DNA of 64,000 bases. Source: Lithospermum erythrorhizon (taxonomy: Eukaryota > Streptophyta > Magnoliopsida > Boraginales > Boraginaceae). The stretch is from contig JADFUC010000581.1 in NCBI GenBank assembly GCA_019722365.1, forward strand, positions 1 to 64,000, written 5' to 3'. The notes beneath the pieces were generated by a model. That model did not search any database and was not told the origin of the DNA. It saw only the letters and a program-made list of their open reading frames with translations. The first letter of the stretch is position 1, and each line of letters opens with the position of its first letter. Below, in pieces: positions 48,060-57,928 of the stretch. Both the position numbers and the translations under genes were made by a program.

Positions 48060-48410
48060 AGTTACAGATTGAGTTTTGTAATAAACGTTGCACCGTGTAA
48101 GTAGACGGTACCACGTTTGATCACCAACGGCTATATTTTCGAACGTTTGCTATTACAACGGCTAATTTTGGAATAAACGTTACCCCGTTGAAATAAACGT
48201 TACCACGCTTGATCACCAACGGCTATATTTTCGAACGTTGGAAATTATAACGGCTACTATTGGGAATAAACGTTACCACGTCTGATCAAACGTGGTAACG
48301 TTTATTCCCCAACGGCTAGTTTTATAGCCGTTTGGAGTTCTAAACGGCTATTTTGGGATTAGTGGTACCACGTTTAATCAAACGTGGTACCGTTTGAGCC
48401 TGCAGAAAAC
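48060..48410. repeat. Cluster of palindromic ACGT-core motifs upstream of the hAT transposase
   Basis: Units of the type AAACGTTACCACG(T/C)TTGATC and CAACGGCTA recur here at least eight times in both orientations. Two form near-perfect palindromes. One has 12-base arms, GGTACCACGTTT and AAACGTGGTACC, around a 4-base AATC spacer (48363-48390). The other has CGTTACCACG and CGTGGTAACG arms near 48271-48300. Similar single motifs lie at the far left (47455-47540) and right (50880-51230) of the element. These are candidate binding sites for the transposase or for the B3-type protein, but the sequence does not show which. Confidence 0.8.
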
Positions 48411-48697
48411 TTGAAAAGGCACCATAAGTGGCCTTTATAAATAGGGGGGAACCACTAACTTCTTTTCTCACAACTCCTAAGCAATCTTAAACACAATCAA
48501 AGCAATTCTTTTATAATCCTAAGCATTCTTGATCACAATCAAAGCAATTTGTCTTAATCTTAATCTTTTTTTAATCATTTGTTTCATTCAATTCGTAGAC
48601 TTAATTTCATCGATCTTGTAATCTTGCCTTGCTTCGGAGTCGGTATTCTCTATCGTTAACTTCTTATTTGCTACATTTTGTTGTTTTAAATTTTATA

Positions 48698-50690
48698 ATG
48701 GCCCCTAAACGATCAAGTGTTAGTGCTAGTAATTCAAATAATTTTGTCAATTTAGAAGATGATCATCGTATGGAGTCACTACCCGTTATTAATTTTCAAT
48801 CTAGTGTTAATACGACTAATAATGAAAGAAAGAAAAGTTCATGGGTTTGGCAACACTATGAGGCCGATCGTGTAAAACAAACGGCAACTTGTTTAACTTG
48901 CAGGCAAAGCTTAGTATGGAAAACGGGAGGGGCCAAGGTGGAACCGGGCATTTGGGTAGACACTTAGGAGGTAAACATGGAATAACTAAGGATAGCATTC
49001 CCGGTGGGGGGTGGTGTGCAAGGAACAATTAATGCTCAAACCGGTTTAAATTTTCTTTTTAATGACATGTTTTATAGAATAGAGACAATGAAATTTGTAA
49101 TTGGTAGTAATTTGCCTTTTAGTTTTTGTGATGGATGGCGTTTTATTCGTTGGATTCAAAGGGCTGTTAACCCCCGAGCTAAACGTATCCCCCGTTCTAC
49201 TTTGCGTAGTGTTGCCTTCAAATATTTTAAAGATGAAAAAAGTCTTCTATGTGCAATGATGTCTACTTTGCCTTGGAAGGTTTGTTTGACGAGTGATATC
49301 GGTGTATTCGATGATTTTGATATAATGTGTGTTACATGTCATTGGATTGATATAAATTGGGTTTTACAAAGAAGAATTATATATTTTTGATCAATTGCTA
49401 AACATAACAACATACAAATTTTTGAAGGTATTATTACATGTGCTCAAGAATATAGTTGTTTGAATAAAATTGCTTCCATTTCGTTTGATAATGCATCGAC
49501 AAATAGTGTAGCTATTGACACACTTAAAATGGAATGTAAATCAGATTATAATGAACTATTTCATGTTACATGTTTATGTCATGAACTTCAATTAGTTGCT
49601 AATGATGGAATTAATGTTGTTTAGAAAGATCGTTCATTTGATTATCACTGAAGGGATAAGAAAACATGCATATAAAAAAATAGTTCAAGATGGATCGTAA
49701 AAAATATAAAAAACTAATCTTAGATGCTGATACTAGATGAAATTCTACTTATGATCTCCTAGTACGCTTATATATTTATAAAGAAGAAATTTCTAAATTT
49801 TATACCATGTATGCTCCTAACGATCCATATTATACTCCGTTGAAATAAGAAAATTGGAAATATTGCTATGAATTGCTTAAGTTTCTAGACCCGTTTAAAT
49901 ATTATACAAAAGTCTTTTCTACTCATTATAATCCTAATATCCATTTAGCTCTATGCATATGGATAGACATAGAAATGATTATGTTGTAAAAGATATGGTT
50001 TCGAATATAGAAAAAATCTTTTTAAAGTATTTTCATCATTTACCTCATGCATATGCTATTGGTGCCATTTTGGATCCTCACCTTAGGCTTCTAAAGTTTA
50101 AAAGCATTGTTGATCATTTTTATCAAGCTTTACGACCACATAATGAACAACTTAAAAATTATGATCATAACAAGTATAAAGATGATATTGAAACTTATCT
50201 ATTTACTTATTACACAGTTTAATAAACACTCAACTAAGTTCCCTAGCTCCACCCACATCAATTAGTACTTATAGTCAATTCCGCATGGGAGTTAAAAAAA
50301 ATACAGCTCAACACAATTACCTTAGGAACGCATCGAACAAAGAATCGCTCTTTCTTCAAAAACTCCAACCGAAGACTTGAATGAATTAACTCAATACTTG
50401 AAAATGGTGGTCTATGAAAGAAATTACATTTTCGGTTTTATCCAAGATGGCAAGTGGAGTGTATTATTCATACCTGGCTAATAGCTAGTGAATCGGCATT
50501 TAGCATAAGCTTCAATATACTCAAATATGTTCAAGACTAACAATATCGCAATCAAGTCTCCAAGGTGAGCAATCCGGCGATCGATTTTGACGCCGAGCAA
50601 TGGATTTAAGACATTGATCCACACAATGAGAAAATCAAAAAAGACATGCTTTGATGACCTTAGCGACAAGCTGAAGAAGATATCAAGTTT
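48698..50690 (+). pseudogene. hAT transposase (BED finger, RICESLEEPER-like), broken
   Basis: The frame opens MAPKRSSVSASN at 48698. A BED zinc finger follows: SSWVWQHYEADRVKQTATCL, with C-x2-C (CLTC) and, one frame over, HLGRHLGGKH supplying the His residues. FCDGWRFIRWIQRAVNP and STLRSVAFKYF are the conserved block after the finger. Further pieces include LTSDI..., SFDNASTNS near 49476 (with the Asp of the catalytic region), HATCLCHELQL-like words near 49570, AIGAILDPHLRLLKFKSIVD (about 50060) and a C-terminal dimerisation remnant with SESAFSIS near 50490 and VSNPAIDF near 50555. Several stops and frameshifts make it inactive. It would have catalysed cut-and-paste transposition. Confidence 0.85.
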
Positions 50691-51250
50691 AAAGAGAAAT
50701 CATGGACGACAAAGATAACGTAAGCATGTGTCTTCGTATTTAATTAGATTTTGATGATTTGTACTCGATTTATGTAAAACCATGTAAACTCTGGGTCTGC
50801 ATTTAGTATAAACCGTGAATGGCTTAATAATAATAAAATGATCATTTATTCTATGAAGTTGAAGTTGTTCAAATTTCTTATTTTGTAATAAACGTGTACA
50901 CTCGTAATATAAACGTTGGCACGTTAACTTCAAAAAAAAAAAGAAAATTCAGAAGTTTGTAATAAATGTATGCACGCTTAAATAAATGTTGGCACGTTTA
51001 GAACTAATTATAAAAAGAAAGGTATTCTGCAACTTTGGCTCAGAACTCGTACCGCCTATTTTAAATGATACCACGCAAGAATCGAGAAATCGTAAGTTTG
51101 TAATAAACGGCGCATTACTCAAATAAACGTCAAGACATCGCTTAGAACAACCAAAAAACGAATTGCATTCTTTAACTTTTGGCTTGTAAATGTGGTACTG
51201 TCTATTTGAAATGGTACCCGCAAAGAATCGAGAAGACGACATTGGTTCAA

Positions 51251-51554
51251 ATCGCGAATTCATAACACAATTTCATAATTCCTAACTTCCAAAACCAAAA
51301 ATCTCTCAATCCAATCCTCAAATCTCCTCCAAATATTATATTTAACATATTCAATTACTCAATTCCTCCAAATTAGTGTCAATTAAACATATTCAATTAC
51401 TCAATTCCTTCAATTTGAAAAAATGGGACCAAAAAGAGTTACAAAAGGAAACCAATTGTTTAAGACGAAGAGGTCAGAATCGACGTAGAAAGAGAGGCCG
51501 AAATAAATTCTCCACCGTTACCACCACCATCACCACAAGAGTCCAAGTCCGAGG
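51251..51554. other. Spacer between hAT and a copia LTR
   Basis: Short AT-rich stretch with a duplicated TCAATTACTCAATTCCT-like word near 51350 and 51390. A basic-rich open frame at 51376-51579 is low complexity and I do not take it as a gene. It may include the internal edge (primer-binding side) of the LTR that follows, but no binding site was seen. Confidence 0.35.
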
Positions 51555-52108
51555 TGTTGGGTTTTATGAATTAAAATAACAATTATCTAACCGACACAAC
51601 AAGATAGCGGGAGAGCATTGGTTTATCTTTTCTCTCAAAAGATGAATAATGAATAAGCCATTAAATTATGTAACTTAAAACCTTTTATATAGGCTTCACA
51701 AGAACATTCTAGAATCTTAAAATCTCATCCCTAAAATTAAGGTAATAAGATGATAAGGTAGAATATTCTTGAAAATTCCCCATCATTCATTCCATGCGCG
51801 CCTATGGGGTAAAATTCCTTAATTGAAATATTTTCCCATCATTTTCATATAGTTACACTTTAACACGGGAAGTTATAATCATATTATAGTTTGATCATGT
51901 TATCATGTGTGTCCTCTTAGGCTCGATTGACAAGAGTAATATATTAATTTATGCTAACCGAATATAAAGTACATTATATATATTATGAGCCAATACGAAA
52001 GTTAACTTAATATGTCAATTCGTCTAACAATCGAACATATATAACGTCAGGCCACCGAATTGTTCAATGGGATTATATTTACAGATCTAATATCTCATAT
52101 TTCCAACA
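51555..52108 (-). mobile_element. Copia LTR, family D, minus orientation, with polypurine tract
   Basis: The LTR starts (minus) TGTTGGAAATATGAG at 52108 and ends ...AAACCCAACA at 51555, giving TGTTGG/CCAACA inverted termini and 554 bp. GATGGGAG immediately before its start (52116-52109) is a good polypurine tract, so this is the 3' LTR of an element whose body lay to the right. A TATA box, CCTATATAAAAGG, lies at 51693-51681 in the minus sense. A copy of the same family in the opposite orientation lies at 54291-54897. Confidence 0.85.
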
Positions 52109-52489
52109 CTCCCATCAGCCATCGACTTTAATACTTGTAACCCATTTCTAATCAACCCATTACTTAAACGATCTCGCACTCGATTTCTCTAATACCAAAT
52201 TTTGCTTATAGTAAGATTTGTGTCATCAAACACTTGTATCTATACTTTTCCTCAAAGCGTGATGAATTAATGTGATTCCATACTATAATGAGATGCATCA
52301 TAATTACCATTAATTCTCCAAGAGCGAAATCTAACCGTTATATCCCCGTTGTAGAAATCCATCTAAGGTCCAAGATTTTACAATTACAATTCTATAAGAT
52401 ACGTAACTCAAGTCTTTTATAATCCTCCTCACAGAAAGTCATTTAGACAGATCAGTACATTACCATTAATGATCTATTCGGTTTCTCGT
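52109..52489. other. Noncoding copia remnant beside LTR D
   Basis: This should be the 3' untranslated end of the family D element, reading minus strand toward the polypurine tract. No reverse transcriptase or RNase H motif survives. Nothing else is recognised. Confidence 0.4.
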
Positions 52490-53170
52490 GAGCTATTTGA
52501 TTAAAAATCCTCCAAGTCGAAGTGCTTTGATACGCCTTATGCTCCAAGTGTGTAGTCCCCGCAAAACAAGGACCTAAGTTGTTCAGAATTGAAACACCAA
52601 GATCAAGTCAAGAATCTGACGAAAGAGTTTAGCTCTAAAAAGAAGAGTGTTTCAAAATGCTGAACTTACTTGATTGGCCTCAAGGTTTACCTTTTATAGT
52701 TTGAACGTGTTACTTTTTGGCCTAGTTTCCTCAAGGCTCATTCAATTCCGGAGCAATGATTATGCTGCCTATTGGGCGGCCATGTAATAATAACCTTAAT
52801 TACCCCTTAATGGTGCCGAATCCAAATTGTTAATACCAACGGTCTTCTCCCGAAATTGACAACGGCCTCCCTCTTGACGTGCCTGACTGCCCGCCTACCA
52901 AGGCGCGGTCCGTGGGTCCATTTATTCGCTGCTCTCATCTCCGATGAGCCCAATCGGGCTTTGACTCACCTCCGGATCAACCCATTTAATTATGACATCA
53001 TATTTCTCGCACCCGCCCCCATTTTCGGCGGGTCGGATCGTGAATATGGGGCGGGTCTCTTCAGCTTTCAATGCCAAACAACGCCTTAGCCTCCTTTCTA
53101 CAGTGCCAAGCCGAGGCATTTTCGCCTCCCAAGAGCGCTTTTTCCATTTCATATTTCACCATCATTGCCC
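52490..53170 (-). mobile_element. LTR-like promoter segment with a GC-rich island
   Basis: On the minus strand, AACTATAAAAGGTAAACC (about 52704-52687) is a strong TATA box. Upstream of it lies a compact GC-rich block (52840-53110), unlike the AT-rich surroundings, and downstream a leader-like region. This layout fits the U3-R-U5 part of a copia or gypsy LTR. Termini were not located and no second copy is in the window. Confidence 0.45.
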
Positions 53171-54290
53171 ACTACCAAACCGACTAATTATCAAGTTGTA
53201 TCATGTAACATCGCATAATATCTACAAGAGAACTAAGATTACATCATTGCATCCAAGCATGTACTGAAGTACCATCTTACTGGGAGATAACCGATAGAGG
53301 AGATGTTAGGATATGTAAGGTTCCAACCGACGAGTAATGTAGTATCCCTTTAACTAAACCATCGCCTCAAAGAAAGCATGATAAACACATACGATAGTAA
53401 TTGCAAGGACATGCCGTTGGTCTTTAGTCTTAGCTGGGAACTAGTTTTTTCTTTATATGTCATAAATGATTGTAAGACTATGATTGAATTATACGCTTCA
53501 AATTCAATAATATATATTATTTGTTTTTGAACTATGATCAATACATACATATATATAGTGTATGTATGCATCATTATTATGAGTAATGAAATCTCTATTC
53601 CATTCTGTAAATATAAAGTTTCGGAGAGTGTTTGGAATTAAGTGATCTAAACAAGAAACCCTATCAAGCCTAGAAAATGATGATATCAGGGTTCCTCAAT
53701 CGTTCACTATTAAACAAGACCATTGATTAGTATAAGCCGATTAACTGATCACGTTTCTGGATCTTAACCGAGAACTTTGTCTACAATTACATGTGCATGA
53801 TGCGAAATGGTTTCAACCGTGATACTGACACACCATGAAAAACTTAGAAGATTGTATATCTCGTGTCCAAGAAGTTTCTATAGAACTTATGTTAAATGAC
53901 TACCTTAGACCCGGGAAATATTCGTTTCACTTTATGAGTAGTGTACTTCGACCTGTTTCCAAATGTCTCCGAATCGAGAATCATAAAAGACTTCGACTGT
54001 GATACTACAAATGAAGGAATCTTTGCATAAGATGGAATTGTACAACCGAATATAATGCTTAGATTTTCGTGCCTTTCGGGAGTAACTCGATGCATTTTGC
54101 CGGGCCAACCTTTAAAGTACTAATCGGCATCACATCACTTCATAACACCAAGTAAAGTAGTAAGTATAAAGTAAAGAGTACACACAAATCTTACCATAGC
54201 TCGACCGTTAGGAAATCACAAGACGGTGGATCGCGGCCGATGTAATCGATTAGTAAAGAATTGCTTAAAATAATCATCCGCGACGTTGAG
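53171..54290. other. No gene recognised
   Basis: AT-rich DNA with several short open frames, none resembling a known protein. If the LTR at 54291 is a 3' LTR, part of this should be the end of a plus-oriented copia element, but no coding motif remains. Confidence 0.35.
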
Positions 54291-54897
54291 TTGTCAAAAT
54301 ATTGAGATGCCCGTCAACAATTAGATTGTACAACGTATTATTACATTTAAAGTTATACTTCGTATATATGTTCGATCGTTGGGACAATTGACATGTTGTG
54401 TAACTCAGATTGAATTAGTGCTATGACGCTGCCATTGTAGCTTCGCCATAATCTATATATTAATATGATGTTCGGCTAACATAAATTAATATATTTCTAT
54501 TTTCTCGACCAGCCTAAGAGGTCACACACAATAACAAAATCGAATTATAATATGATTATAACTCCCGGTTAAAATGAAACCGTAAGGAATGACGGGGCAT
54601 TCTTAAACGGAATCTCACCCTACGGGCGCCAAGCGAATCGAGAAGAAGAGGTTCTAGGACGTTCCCTTAAGCTCCTAATTTGTAGGCTTATTAGGATTTA
54701 AATGTCAAACCTCTTTAAGGCTCCTTATTTTTTGGGCTTGAGAAGCCTATATATAAAGTGGGTCTAAGCTGAGCAAGTAAAACTTCAAGCCATTCACTTC
54801 TTGTGATTCACTCTTCTTTTCAGATAAATAAAGGAACAAGCTCTCTCCCTTCCTTAGTCGATTAGTAGGTGGAGAAACCACTGGATTTGATACCAAC
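54291..54897 (+). mobile_element. Copia LTR, family D, plus orientation
   Basis: This is homologous to the minus-strand reading of 51555-52108. Shared words include TATATATGTTCGAT, ATAAATTAATATATT, GAGCCTAAGAGG-type, TATAATATGATTATAACT and GCCTATATA(T)AAA (TATA box near 54749). The start (TGTCAAAATATTGAG) and end (GATACCAAC) are eroded. It stands opposite in orientation to the other copy, so the two cannot be the LTRs of one normal element. Confidence 0.75.
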
Positions 54898-55151
54898 TGC
54901 CTCATACGGATTTGATGGCTATGAAATATAATAGATACCAATCATACTACCCAAGACGATGCCCACCAAATTGAAACTACCAAATCAAATCAAATCAAAG
55001 ATGATTTTAAACTTGTGAACTTAGGGTTCAATAAAACAAGCTTTATGATTGAGATTTTAAATCTCAAATCAAAGATGATTGTGTTAATACTTACTCTTTT
55101 ATATTATTTCATACCATCAAATCAGATGGCATAGCTTGTACGCATCAAATC

Positions 55152-55272
55152 AAGAGTAATATATTTTATATTGTAATATATTGTATATTACCAATTTTTT
55201 TCTAAATGAGAAACTACCAAATTGAAAAGACTTCTATGATGGCGACAAGGTAATATACAATATATTACTCTT
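55152..55272. repeat. Inverted repeat (hairpin) abutting the Cassandra 3' LTR
   Basis: The right arm 55249-55272 (GGTAATATACAATATATTAC then TCTT) is the reverse complement of AAGAGTAATATATTG... in the left arm (55152-55192), which has a small internal expansion. A ~55-bp loop separates them. It begins exactly where the Cassandra 3' LTR loses homology, so it may be a small MITE-like insertion. Confidence 0.75.
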
Positions 55273-55836
55273 ATCAGCCATCTCAGCGGTAATGAGTGCA
55301 TTCAATCAAATCATATCAAACATATCACACACACACACATTTCTCTTTAAGGCCGGGTATTACAACCTCCCACTTAAATACTCAACGCCCCGCTGATCCA
55401 CAACACATCCAACCGTACTCATCCGTGTGTGAGACTCCTAGAGGTGGCTCCCACGCCTCAAAGAGGTGTCCCGCACTTTGCGCCCGCATAGCACTTAGTT
55501 TCCACAATTCGACGGCTTTGCTCGACATTGTAACGCCCGGCCCGGCGCACAGTGGCCTGCGCTGCTATTGGGGATATGATGGGATCGGGCTCACCAACCA
55601 CCATGAGTCTTTCCAAAGACGCTTTTGTCCTCGCCACGCCCCCGAGAAACTTCTCTCAAGGGGTCACCCATCCTAGAATTACCCTGTGTCAAGCACGCTT
55701 AACAATGGAGTTCTTATAGGACGCAGCTCTTCCGAAAGAAGATGATTCAGCGGTAATGAAAGTAAGCATTCAATCAAATCATATCAACATATCACACACA
55801 CACGCATTACTTTTTTGGCGGCTCATATAGTGTACC
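55273..55836 (-). mobile_element. Cassandra-like TRIM (terminal-repeat retrotransposon in miniature), 3' LTR truncated
   Basis: Read on the minus strand, the 5' LTR runs from about 55836 to 55529 and ends ...GGGCCGGGCGTTACA. It contains a 5S-rRNA-like promoter segment (55713-55661). The internal domain 55528-55365 starts ATGTCGAGCAAAG, which looks like a damaged Met-tRNA primer-binding site (ATGGTATCAGAGC-like). It ends with the polypurine run AAGTGGGAGGT. The 3' LTR starts at 55364 with TGTAATACCCGGCC and shares GTGTGTGTGATATG, TTTGATTGAATGC and CATTACCGCTGA with the 5' LTR before ending near 55273. There are no coding genes, as is normal for TRIMs, which depend on other elements for enzymes. 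Confidence 0.85.
55661..55713 (-). promoter_or_regulatory. 5S-rRNA-derived internal pol III promoter in the Cassandra LTR
   Basis: The minus strand reads GAACTCCATTGTTAAGCGTG then CTTGACACAGGGTAATTCTA and GGATGGGTGACC. This follows the 5S rRNA internal control region (box A GTTAAGCGTGCTTG, intermediate element, box C GGATGGGTGACC). Box A and box C are nearly perfect, and the middle is changed. Only the central part of 5S is present, so it is not a 5S gene. Confidence 0.88.
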
Positions 55837-56399
55837 ATCACCAATCATGACCATCATGACTTACTAAAAAGTTGATCCTAGACCGTATTAGTGGTCTCCT
55901 TTGTCTACGGTCCAAATATCGATATCATGAACCCGCTTTAAGTAACCAATACCTACCGGAGCAACATTTTGGAACGGAGTAGCCAAGCCCGATCCGACTT
56001 GGGGAATCGCTCTCTCAACTATCCTACTGAGCGAAAGCACCCCAGTGGAAGTAACGTATGTTATACTAACTTTGTCATTCCTCCCACGCGACTTACCCGA
56101 ATTTTTTAGGATATTACGCGCGACAATATTACTTAACTTTACGGGATTAGTTATATGGTGTGATACTCATGATCATGAAACATACATATTCAATCAAGCA
56201 AATACATACACACTAATCATAAGAATAAATATAACTCAGCACTCCGTGGATGTGACTTACGTGGGTACGATTTTTGAGATTCCATGACCATAAAGCAGCG
56301 GCACCTGCTGGTTGGGCGAGAAACTTTAACCCTCAAATCGCCTACTATTTGAAAAATGGCGTAGAATGTTTTGAAATTAAAAGGGGCAATTGATGACAT
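55837..56399. other. No gene recognised; retroelement-like noncoding DNA
   Basis: It contains a moderately GC-rich stretch (55920-56060) and short open frames on both strands without family resemblance. I take it as retrotransposon noncoding sequence by texture and context only. Confidence 0.3.
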
Positions 56400-57179
56400 T
56401 GTAACAGGCTCATCGAATGACCCGTCAGCCCATTTAAGGAACCTAATCTAAGGAATGGGCTCTTAAGCCCACTCAAAGTTATGGATCGTAATCTTAGCAT
56501 TTCATGACACTTGCTTCACATCTTAAGTTTACTCGCCTTCAACATTCTCTATAAATACCTATTCCAAACCTTCAATAGTTTTACAAAACACCCGAACTAA
56601 CTTAAGCATCGGAGTGACTACGATCGACTTCGGTCGTGGTCTAGGTAAATTAAGCCCCCGGATTTCATCACTTGAAGAGCATGGAGCAAGGAGCCACTTC
56701 ACAACTAGGCGTAACAACTCGAGTCAGGAGTGGAGCATTATACAACACACCTCGAGGGGCTACTACCTCAAGACCTCCCGAGGCCCCAAACCATGAACCC
56801 GGCCCAACCAAGACTAGGAGTTATCTCCTCGGAAAGTGACATACGGCACTCAATAAAGAGAAAAAATTGAGGAACCTGTGTGGGATCAAAAACTGATATC
56901 ACTCTCCGTGGACCTCGTGAAAAAGATACACATCATATATGATAAATATTAGAATATAAGATGAATATCTTATAGTAAGAAAGTTATATAATTTCTATCT
57001 AGATATATATCATTGGTAAAATTGGTAACAACTTAATAAATTAAACAAAATTTCTGACCATTTAGTTTATTTTAATAAAATAATTTTACAATCTATCAAC
57101 TGAATGATTTCTTTCAACGTGTTTTTTTAAGTACCTTGAGTTATACTCCGTAATCCACAAGGATTGATGGTATAAATAG
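56400..57179 (+). mobile_element. LTR-like segment with TATA box (gypsy-type)
   Basis: CTCTATAAATACC at about 56548-56560 is a clear TATA box. It is followed by a leader with CTAACTTAAGCATCGGAGTG, a word I recall from LTRs of plant gypsy (Tat/Athila-like) elements. GAGGAACCTGTGTGGGATC near 56870 could be close to the LTR end. Termini were not proven. Overlapping open frames here are not genes. Confidence 0.4.
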
Positions 57180-57928
57180 ATAATTAAGGTTGAAACGGGT
57201 AGAAATTAAATGGAGCATCACGTTTTGCAAAATATGACAAAGTTGAAAGAGGTTTGGTGAAATAACCCATTAAATGAGACACATAATGTACGACTAAGAT
57301 AGATAATAAAACGAGTAGTATCAAGTTGCCCTAATAATAATTTGATTTAGATCAAGTCATCCAGCTTAATTGCAAAAAAAAAAAAAAAAGATGGGAGATG
57401 CAAACCCTACACCAAACACGACCCAATACCCTCTATATGTATCACCCAAATCTCAAACCCTCATCTTCTTTCCCCCATTCAGGCTTCCCCAAATCATCAC
57501 CTTTTTTCCTCAAAATTTTTTATTTTATTTTGTGAAATTATCATCTAAAACTCAAGCTTAAAGTATTCCCTCCTCCAATCATCTAATCATCGAAGGTATA
57601 AGAAACAACTTTAAACTTTCCATTTTATGTCTTAAGCGTATCAAGGATAATATTTTGTTTTGTTTTATAATTGGAAAATTTTAAAAATGGATATTATGTT
57701 AGAAGATTGAATCTTTATGTAGTTAATGGTAGATTAAAAATTATATCTTGTTATAATTGAAATGTTGGAATATTCTTAGAAGTATATATCTTTGACAAAT
57801 AATTATTTTTATGTTTAGGTTTGATTTTAATTATTTAAATTCGGTTTTTGTAAGAAAAAATAGAATTAAATAGTAAATATTTTTTGTATGGGTTTGATTT
57901 TTAGTTTAAATACAACATATAATATGTG
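57180..57928 (+). mobile_element. LTR family A fragment, left part (split by LTR-B copy 2)
   Basis: This aligns with about 28870-29440 of the family A 5' LTR. A TATA-like CCTCTATATGTATC lies near 57428, then the C/T-rich leader, AAGCTTAAAGTATTCC, the GATTGAATCTTTATGTAGTT-like word, ATGGTAGATT and finally AAATAGTAAATAT, GTATGGGTTTGATTTT. A 17-base A-run lies at about 57373-57389. The homology is broken at 57929 by the start of LTR-B. Confidence 0.65.

Larger units (their letters stand above)
47329..51250 (+). mobile_element. hAT-superfamily element (right end eroded) upstream of RAD9
   Basis: The left end TAGAGGTGGCAACAG followed by a GGCCCGG-rich stretch (to about 47395) is the typical start of plant hAT elements. 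The preceding 8 bases, CATATGGT, would be its target duplicate. The element contains a BED-finger transposase gene at 48698-50690, an antisense B3-domain remnant at 47602-47938, and subterminal motifs in mirrored orientation. CGTGCCAACGTTT lies near 47498 on the left, and AAACGTTGGCACG near 50910 and similar words near 50985 and 51095 on the right. No matching right terminus or second CATATGGT was found, so the right edge is approximate. Confidence 0.7.

Noticed and set aside
51376..51579. Basic-rich 67-codon frame between hAT and LTR D
   Set aside because: Low-complexity composition, no homologue recognised, and it runs into the LTR terminus.
55296..55676. 126-codon open frame as a gene
   Set aside because: It runs across the Cassandra element in the opposite sense to the element and has no family resemblance.
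55661..55713. A 5S rRNA gene on the minus strand
   Set aside because: Only the central promoter part of 5S is present, the middle is altered, and it lies inside LTR-like repeats with a polypurine tract and primer site. It is the promoter of a Cassandra-like TRIM.
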